In this document: piece by piece, positions 57,263 to 64,000 of the stretch
Layout: every line of letters starts with the position of its first letter
Position numbering within the stretch: position 1 is the first letter of the stretch
Assembly: GCF_902148855.1 (NCBI RefSeq)
Contig: NC_043973.1
Location: forward strand, 54,151,932-54,215,931
Reading direction: 5' to 3'
Length of the DNA: 64,000 nt
Origin: Sphaeramia orbicularis
Taxonomy: Eukaryota; Chordata; Actinopteri; Kurtiformes; Apogonidae
Program-made: the position numbers and the translations under genes
The notes under the pieces: generated by a model
What the model was told of the DNA's origin: nothing
The model's input: only the letters and a program-made list of their open reading frames with translations
The model's database searches: none

Positions 57263-60200
57263 TTAGCAGAGCTCAGTCCTCCTCTGAAGGTACTGCAGGA
57301 TGGAGTCCGTTCCCTGTGATGAACCCCAAATCCTCTTCAGGGCTTCACACTCGCGCTCGTTGGCCTGCTCCAGAGCACTGCGACTGGTGTTCCTCATCAG
57401 GGCTTTGGACTCCTGCAGAACCTGAACCACAGAAGGAGAACCAGAACCCGACCACCAGGACAGGTCCAGAACACAGACAAAAACCGTCAGGAAGCTGCTA
57501 CCATCATGTCTATTTGAACAGGGTTAGAATTAGTATCTGACCCACCGGGGTTAGAGTTAGTACCTGACCCACCGGGGTTAAAGTTAGTACCTGACCCACC
57601 GGGGTTAAAGTTAGTACCTGACCCACTGGGGTAAGAGTTAGTACCTGTTCAACTGGGGTTAGAGTTAATACCTGACCCACTGGGGTAAGAGTTAGTACCT
57701 AACCCACCGGGGTTAAAGTTAGTACCTGACCCACCGGGGTTAAAGTTAGTACCTGACCCACTGGGGTTAGAGTTAATACCTGACCCACTGGGGTAAGAGT
57801 TAGTACCTGACCCACCGGGTTAGAGTTAGTACCTGATCCACTGGGGTTAGAGTTAGTACCTGACCCACCGGGGTTAGAGTTAGTACCTGATCCACTGGGG
57901 TTAGAGTTAGTACCTGACCCACCTGGGTTAAAGTTAGTACCTGATCCACCTGGGTTAAAGTTAGTACCTGACCCACCGGGGTTCAAGTTAGTACCTGACC
58001 CACTGGGTTTGGGGTTAGTACCCGACCCACTGGGGTTAAAGTTAGCACCTGACAAACTGGGGTTAGAGTTAGTACCTGACCCACTGGGGTTAGAGTTAGG
58101 TACGAACACTAAGACTCGCACTAACCCTAACATCAAGACTAACACTAAGACTAACCCTAACCCTAAGACTAATGCTAACTCTCACCCTAATACTAATACT
58201 AACCCTAACACTAATACTAATAATAATACTAACACTAACCTTAATGCTAACTCTAATCCTAATACTAATACTAACCTTAATGCTAATACTAACCTTAATG
58301 CTAATCCTAAACCTAATACTAATACTAACCCCAATACTAACACTAACCCTAACCCCAATACTAATACTAACCCTAATACTAATAATAATACTAACCCTAC
58401 CGCTATCTCTAACTGTAACCCTAATACTAACCCTAACCCTACTACTAATACTAACCCTAATACTAATACTAATACTAACCCTAACCCTATTACTAATACT
58501 AACCCTAATACTAATACTAATACTAAACCACCTGTAGAACCCTGTGGACTTACCAGGGAATCCACTGCCACCAGTTCTTTGATCCGCAGCATCACCTCCT
58601 GTGTGAAGGTTCCAGGCCAAAGAACCTGCGACACCAAACCTTTAGAACACGCCTCCTGAGCTGTCAACTTCCTGCCACTCAGTAACAGCTCATTAGCCTG
58701 GAACAGAATAGAACAGGTTAACTTAACCTCTTGACCTGAAACAGAATAGAAGCCTGGAACAGACTGGCTTGGCTATGGCTGGTATAGAATGGGTTAACTA
58801 CAGCTAGAACAGAACAGGTTAACTAGGGCTGGTATAGAACAGGTTTACTAACGCTAGAACAGAACAGGTTAACTAGGGCTGGTATAGAACAGGTTTACTA
58901 ATGCTAGAACAGAACAGGTTAACTAGGGCTGGTATAGAACAGGTTTACTAACGCTAGAACAGAACAGGTTAACTAGGGCTGGTATAGAACAGGTTTACTA
59001 ATGCTAGAACAGAACAGGTTAACTAGGGCTGGTATAGAACAGGTTTACTAATGCTAGAACAGAACAGGTTAACTAGGGCTGGTTTAGAATGGCTGGGTGA
59101 TCTCATGGTGACTGATGTTAAAGGTCGTGTGTAGAATTCATTTACAGTGGATTACAGTGACACCTTTTGTCTGAATTGTTGGTGTTTTTAAGGGACACAG
59201 ACTCTGTTTCCCATGAGCACTAGCTCCTACTGTCATAAGGGCAGAACTGTGTCCAAGGCTGCATTTGTTTTGAAGTTAATGACTGAAGAGTTGATCCTCT
59301 TTCCAACTCTGCATTTCTTTTTTCCACACAGTAACTTGCAGGTGCAGAGTGATGTTTGAGACAACAAACAAACTTCATCAAGTCCATTTGTAGCATAGTT
59401 TAGTAACTGCAGTGAAAACCAAAGTGAAACCAAACTGTTAGTGCGACTCCTGCTTCTCTGTCTGTTTTCCTCTGGAGCTCCTCAGTGTTCCTCACAGACC
59501 GCTGGTTCACACCTGTCCCAATAATATCCATCTGCTGTAGCTTTAACCCACAGTATTCAGTCCTTTTCCTAAATGCCTTTTGTCCTTCTTCATCTTCCTT
59601 ATTGTGCATTAGTTCGGTTCAGCTCTAGCTGCTTCAGTCTTCTGCATTCACAGGATTCTACTGGTAGAATGATTCTTGTTCCTGAAGGGCAGTTTAGTAT
59701 CCAGGCCCTGGCATGAACATTCAACTCCATCCAGAACCATTTCAGTGTGACCTTCCAAAGCCCTTAGTTTGGACTGAAACAATGCTCCAAATCCAACAGA
59801 TTAGACCTGTCACAGAGCTAGCCCTGTGGCTAACACACAAGTGTTAATTAAGTGTTTGACTGAGCTACCAACAGACACTAGAGTCCAATCCAATGTTCAC
59901 ATGCATTTGTGTAAAGAACAGAAGCATTCTATACCTGTGGAGAAGGAAGAGGGCCAACTGCAGCTGTTTTCATTGCTTTAATTCTATCCTTAGTTCTATC
60001 CATGGGTTCAATGCACAGGTTTCCCTCTGTTTTAGTCTGGGTTTGTACACTCCACCCTTTAGTTTTCTGTTTCTTTCTGACAGTCCAGCTGCAGTTCCAG
60101 TGTCCACCATTACAACTACACTAATCCCTTTGTTTAGTTCACAGGACAGATCTGACTCCTCACTCGTTCATCTTACTTCTTTCTACTAAACTCTGTCGGT

Positions 60201-63200
60201 CGATGTGTTGTTGTCATGGTGACGTAAGTCTGCCATTAATCAGTCCAGTCTGGTCCAACCTGACCAGGGAAGATGGAAATAGGATTTGAAAATAATCTGT
60301 TTAGGTGAAGATCATCTCATTTTAAAATGTGGACTACAATCAGACATATATAGAGAAAATGAAACTTTTACAGATCAGATAGAAAGTCTGTAAAGGACCT
60401 TTAACTGCTGACCTACACCACCTACAGCTGACCTACACCACCTACAACACCTACAGCTGACCTACACCACCTATGACACCTACAGCTGACCTACACAACC
60501 TACAACACCTACAACACCTACAGCTGACCTACACCACCTACAGCTGACCTACAATACCTACAGCTAACCTACAACACCTACAGCTGACCTACACCACCTA
60601 TAACACCTACAGTTGGCCTACACTACCTACACCACCTACAGCTGACCTACACCACCTACAGCTGACCTACACCACCTACAGCTGACCTACACTACCTACA
60701 GCTGACCTACAACACCTACAACTGGCCTACACCACCTATGGTTGACCCATACCACCTACACCACCTGCGAGTGACCTCCAACCTCTACGGACCTATTAAG
60801 GGTCATGTGATGGGGATTGATTGGAAACTCCATTGTTACATATTGGTTCCCAGTCTGGGTGTCACTGTTGCAGATGTACAGGTAACAGAACAGAGTTGGA
60901 TAAAGTAGATGACATTAGATCAAAATGGGATTCAGACAAGGGATACAATGGTACTCAGGACCGTGAACCGTTCAGTCTGCCCTGCACGGGACAATTCGCC
61001 CTTATGGACCGCGGGATTTCGGTTCAATTGATTTGTCTCTCTCTCACTCGACATGCATGTGAGCATGCAGTGTGGGGAAGCCCCGCGCCCCTGTGAGAGA
61101 CAGTAGACAACTCAAAGACACTGGTTTATCCTGGTCTATCCTAGTTTATCCTGGTTTATCCTAGTTTATCCTGGTCTATCCTAGGTTATTCTGGTTTATC
61201 CTGGTCTATCCTAGTTTATCCTGGCCTATCCTGGTTCATCCTGGTCTATCCTGGTTAATCCTGGTCTATCCTAGTTTATTCTGGTCTATCCTGGTTTATC
61301 CTGGTCTATCCTAGTTTATTCTGGTCTATCCTGGTTTATTCTGGGCTATTCTAGTTTATCCTGGTCTATCCTGGTTTATTCTGGTCTATTGTAGTTTATC
61401 CTGGTCCATCCTGGTTTATCCGTGGCTATTCTAGTTTATCCTGGTTTATCCTAGTTAATCCTGGTTAATCCTGGTCTATCCTAGTTTATCCTGGTCTATC
61501 CTGGTTAATCCTGCTCTATCCTGGTTTATCCTAGTTTATTCTGGTCTATCCTGGTTAATCCTGGCCTATCCTGGTTAATCCTAGTCTATCCTGATTTATT
61601 CAGGTTTATCCTGGTTTATTCTGGTCTATCCTGGTTAATCCTGGTCTATCCTGGTTTATCTGGTTCCAGTCTAATCATATACTTACTGAGGCCAGACCCA
61701 TGATGCGGGGGAAGGTAAAGGAGGCGCAGGCGTCCGGTGTCTGTCCATATGCAGTGTACGGTGTTTGGAACCAAGCCTTTTCATTGGCCCACACCACGTC
61801 ACACAGCGGCAGGAGGGCGGCGCCCAGGCCCAGCGCTGGCCCGTTCACCGCTGCCACAATAGGCTTCCGGAACTGGATGAAGGTGTTGACGAAGGTCCTG
61901 AGATAGAGATAGAGAGAGGTCAGAGGTCAACCCTTGCTGTGTGACATCCCCCCCCCCCCTTTCAGGCACCACCTGATGGTTTCGGCCATTTTGATGCTCT
62001 CCTTCTTCCTGTCGTCCGTCAGTCGTCTGATGAAATACAGGAAGTCCAGACCGCAACAGAAAACGCTACCAACGGCGCCAAACAACACCAGCTTACTGTC
62101 ATCTGATGCCGCTGTCGCCATGGCGCTCTGGATCTCTTTCATCACCTTGACACAAGAATAAAGAATGTCATCTGAGGTTACCATGGCAACAGACCACTGA
62201 AAGAAGAATCACTTATCAATAATGGAATACTAAAAAATATTGTGAAAATTGTCAGTTATTACAAAGAGGATACCCCTGGTTCAGGGTGTTGTTCTCTGAG
62301 CTCAGTCGCTGTGGAAACATACCTCTGGGTTCAGGGTGTTGTTCTCTGAGCTCTTGGTCGACAGCAGGATGTGGGTGAATCCGTCCTGTTTCTTCACGAC
62401 AATGTCTCGGTAGCGGTAGGCACTCTCCGTCTGCCGGACGCTGAACCGCAGACGTTTGTCAAAAGCCGACCGCTCCTCCAGACGCCGCTTTCCTGAGGCA
62501 CCGGTCGCCCCAGTAACAGCGCTCTGGGCAGCAGGGGTCCCGTTGGCGGAGAAAGCCTCCAACAGCGAAGAACCTGAGAGCAGAACAGGGACCATCAGAC
62601 CTAGACCAGGAGCAGAACAAAGACCACCTGACCAGGACAGAGACCACCTGACTGAGACAGAGACCATTTGACCAAGAAAGAGACCATTTGACCGGACAGA
62701 GACCACCTGACCAGGACAAAGACCACCTGACCAGGACAGAGACCACCTGACTGAGACAGAAACTATTTGACCAGGACAGAGACCACCTGACCGGGACAGA
62801 GACCATTTGACCAGGACAAAGACCGCTTGACCAGGACAAAGACCACCTGACCGTGACAGAGGGGGTCTCATCTGTAGTATGACCTTTGACCTTACCTGAG
62901 CCACTGAGGGAGCGCATGGCGGCTGGTGTGATTGGGAGTCGCGGCGGGGACAGCGGGTTCTGGTTCTGGTTGTTGCTGGGTCTGGGTCTGGTCCCCATGC
63001 GGGCCCTCTCCTCCCCCGGTCCCAGCTGGACTGCGGTGGTCTCGGCCGGTTTCTCCAGCAGCGCCACCTCTGGCGGGTCCAGGTGAGCATCGTGGGCCTC
63101 CAGGCTGTGGGCCGCCTCGCTTGGAGACTCCTCCTCCTGGTCCAGACGAGTGTTCATGGGGCTTTTGGGGACCAGGATTTTGATGCCAGTCTTGGCCAAG

Positions 63201-63313
63201 TCAACACTGCGCCGCGCAGATCCAACCGGAGATGCTGACATCAGAGCGCTGCTGAAGCGGTCGGCATGGGCGGAGCTGAAAGTGGACAGGTGCGGACGGT
63301 CGGATGGTCTCAC
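57263..63313 (-). CDS. cdyl: CDYL, C-terminal part (crotonase-like domain); 5' exons off the window
   Basis: Six exons: 62896-63313, 62323-62573, 61973-62145, 61687-61897, 58554-58697, 57263-57421. They encode 451 residues to the stop, all in frame. CDYL is a nuclear co-repressor that reads methylated histone H3 through a chromodomain (not in the window) and acts on crotonyl-lysine through its enoyl-CoA hydratase-like domain. Visible: KTGIKILVPKSPMNTRL and GPGEERARMGTRPRP in the linker, DKRLRFSVRQTESAYRYRD, then the crotonase fold with SVFCCGLDF, GPALGLGAALLPLCDVVWA, FQTPYTAYGQTP, LLLSGRKLTAQEA and the C-terminal ERECEALKRIWGS. Position next to RPP40, as in human 6p25, favours CDYL over CDYL2. 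The first listed exon follows a CAG acceptor, so it is internal. Confidence 0.95.
57525..58105. repeat. GGGGTTAGAGTTAGTACCTG minisatellite
   Basis: 27-bp units GGGTTAGAGTTAGTACCTGA plus CCCACCG or CCCACTG, in the last CDYL intron. Confidence 0.94.
58106..58535. repeat. CTAACCCTAATACTAATA repeat
   Basis: Degenerate hexamer repeat (CTAACC, CTAATA, CTAATG), directly after the previous array. Confidence 0.93.
58700..59090. repeat. Tandem repeat, unit about 60 bp, 6 copies
   Basis: AGAACAGGTTAACTAGGGCT and GGTATAGAACAGGTTTACTA recur alternately. The array starts immediately at the acceptor side of CDYL exon 58554-58697. Confidence 0.9.
59091..60395. other. Intron without recognised content
   Basis: Unique-looking sequence in a CDYL intron. 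No exon, RNA gene or element was identified. Confidence 0.5.
60400..60785. repeat. ACCTACAGCTGACCTACACC minisatellite
   Basis: 20-21 bp units with CAGCTG in most copies, in a CDYL intron. Confidence 0.93.
60786..61115. other. Intron segment, unidentified
   Basis: A locally GC-rich stretch around 60960-61095 differs from its flanks. I could not assign it to a gene or an element. Confidence 0.35.
61120..61665. repeat. CTGGTCTATCCTAGTTTATC minisatellite
   Basis: 10-bp based units (CCTGGTTTAT, CCTGGTCTAT, CCTAGTTTAT) run up to 22 bases before CDYL exon 61687-61897. Confidence 0.94.
62276..62303. repeat. Duplicate of the 3' end of a CDYL exon
   Basis: GGTTCAGGGTGTTGTTCTCT and following GAGCTC recurs here, about 50 bases from the same sequence in exon 62323-62573 (62328-62353). 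The copy lies in the intron just past the donor. Confidence 0.88.
62585..62865. repeat. GACCACCTGACCAGGACAGA minisatellite
   Basis: 20-21 bp units with ACTGAGACAGA and ATTTGACCAGG variants in the CDYL intron between 62574 and 62895. Confidence 0.93.
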
Positions 63314-63469
63314 CTGGAGATGGACGAACTACATGTAAGTGAATGGAATTTAAGATGATAGGACCAGGACATGTCTTCGTAAAGGAGCAGAGACACGGTT
63401 AATGGTGGACGATACCATCTGGTGTTGTGGTGTTGATGTCTGAGCAGCAGCAGATCAGGTCTAACCCTA

Positions 63470-64000
63470 ATACATATTTATGTAACCCCAACCCTAACCT
63501 AACCCCAACCAGGTCTCTAAAATCCAACTTTAACCATGAAACCAACTAACTCTGATACCAACTAACCATAACCATGTAACCAACTAACTCTACCCATAAA
63601 ACCAATTAACCCTAACCATGTAACCAACTAACTCTACCCATAAAATCAACAAACCATAACCATGTAACCACCTAACTCTACCCATAAAACCAATTAACCC
63701 TAACCATGTAACCAACTAACTCTACCCATAAAACCAACTAACCGTAACCATGTAACCAATTAACCCTAACCATGTAACCAACTAACTCTACCCATAAAAC
63801 CAACTAACCCTAACCATGTAACCAACTGACTCTGCCCATAAAACCAATTAACCCTAACCATGTAACCAGTTAACCCTAACCATGTGACCAACTAACTCTA
63901 CCCATAAAACCAACGAACCCTAACCATGTAACCAATTAACCCTAACCATGTAACCAACTAACTCTAACCAAGAAACCAACTAACCCTAACCATGTAACCA
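63470..64000. repeat. CCATGTAACCAACTAACTCT minisatellite
   Basis: Units combine AACCCTAACCATGTAACCAA and CTCTACCCATAAAACCAA. The array runs off the right edge of the window, in a CDYL intron. Confidence 0.93.

Noticed and set aside
58009-58667. Open frames on both strands in the CTAACCCTAATA repeat
   Set aside because: Repeat shadow plus out-of-frame reading of a CDYL exon.
62302-63090. A 262-codon minus-strand frame
   Set aside because: It runs in frame with CDYL exon 62323-62573, but the upstream part is intronic minisatellite beyond the CAG acceptor.
1-64000. Endogenous retrovirus, LTR or Polinton-type remnants
   Set aside because: No protease, integrase, capsid or envelope signal and no paired LTRs were recognised; the only reverse transcriptase remnant (17.1-17.9 kb) is of LINE type.

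Overview
The window looks like nuclear DNA of a ray-finned (percomorph-type) fish. It holds intron-rich genes of vertebrate families with GT-AG splice sites, tRNA-derived SINEs, hAT, mariner and LINE remnants, and a very heavy load of minisatellites, many built on degenerate TTAGGG-like motifs. No viral, LTR or CRISPR material was recognised.

Layout, left to right. (1) About 1.3-15.2 kb, minus strand: an unusual gene whose visible exons encode a TSG101-type UEV domain, a linker, and then a HOIP/RNF31-type RING1 and IBR. Intron phases agree across the whole chain; RING2 and the 3' end lie off the left edge and the first exon was not found. (2) 15.6-20.4 kb: repeats and a decayed LINE reverse transcriptase. 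(3) 20.5-23.1 kb, minus: a C7orf25 (UPF0415) homologue with intact splice sites but many single-base indels. (4) 25.5-33.4 kb, minus: DNAJC1, complete in 12 coding exons. (5) 35.4-40.6 kb, minus: an inositol monophosphatase (IMPA1-like), complete in 8 exons. (6) 43.5-50.0 kb, minus: RIOK1, complete in 17 exons. (7) 50.2-53.6 kb, plus: RPP40, complete in 8 exons, head to head with RIOK1 across a 236-bp promoter carrying two CRE palindromes. (8) 57.3-63.3 kb, minus: the C-terminal part of CDYL; the chromodomain exons lie beyond the right edge.

The genes are mostly unrelated housekeeping functions: ubiquitin ligation, ER co-chaperone, inositol recycling, 40S ribosome maturation, tRNA 5' processing and chromatin. 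RIOK1, RPP40 and CDYL also lie in the same region of human chromosome 6p24-25, so this block is old synteny. The two features most worth following are the UEV-RBR gene and a recurring pattern in which minisatellites have grown out of exon-intron junctions, copying splice sites with them (IMPA exon 7, UEV exon, UEV linker exon, C7orf25 exon 1, CDYL). Exon coordinates were read by hand from splice sites, phase and homology; product names come from recalled family sequences, not from a database search.
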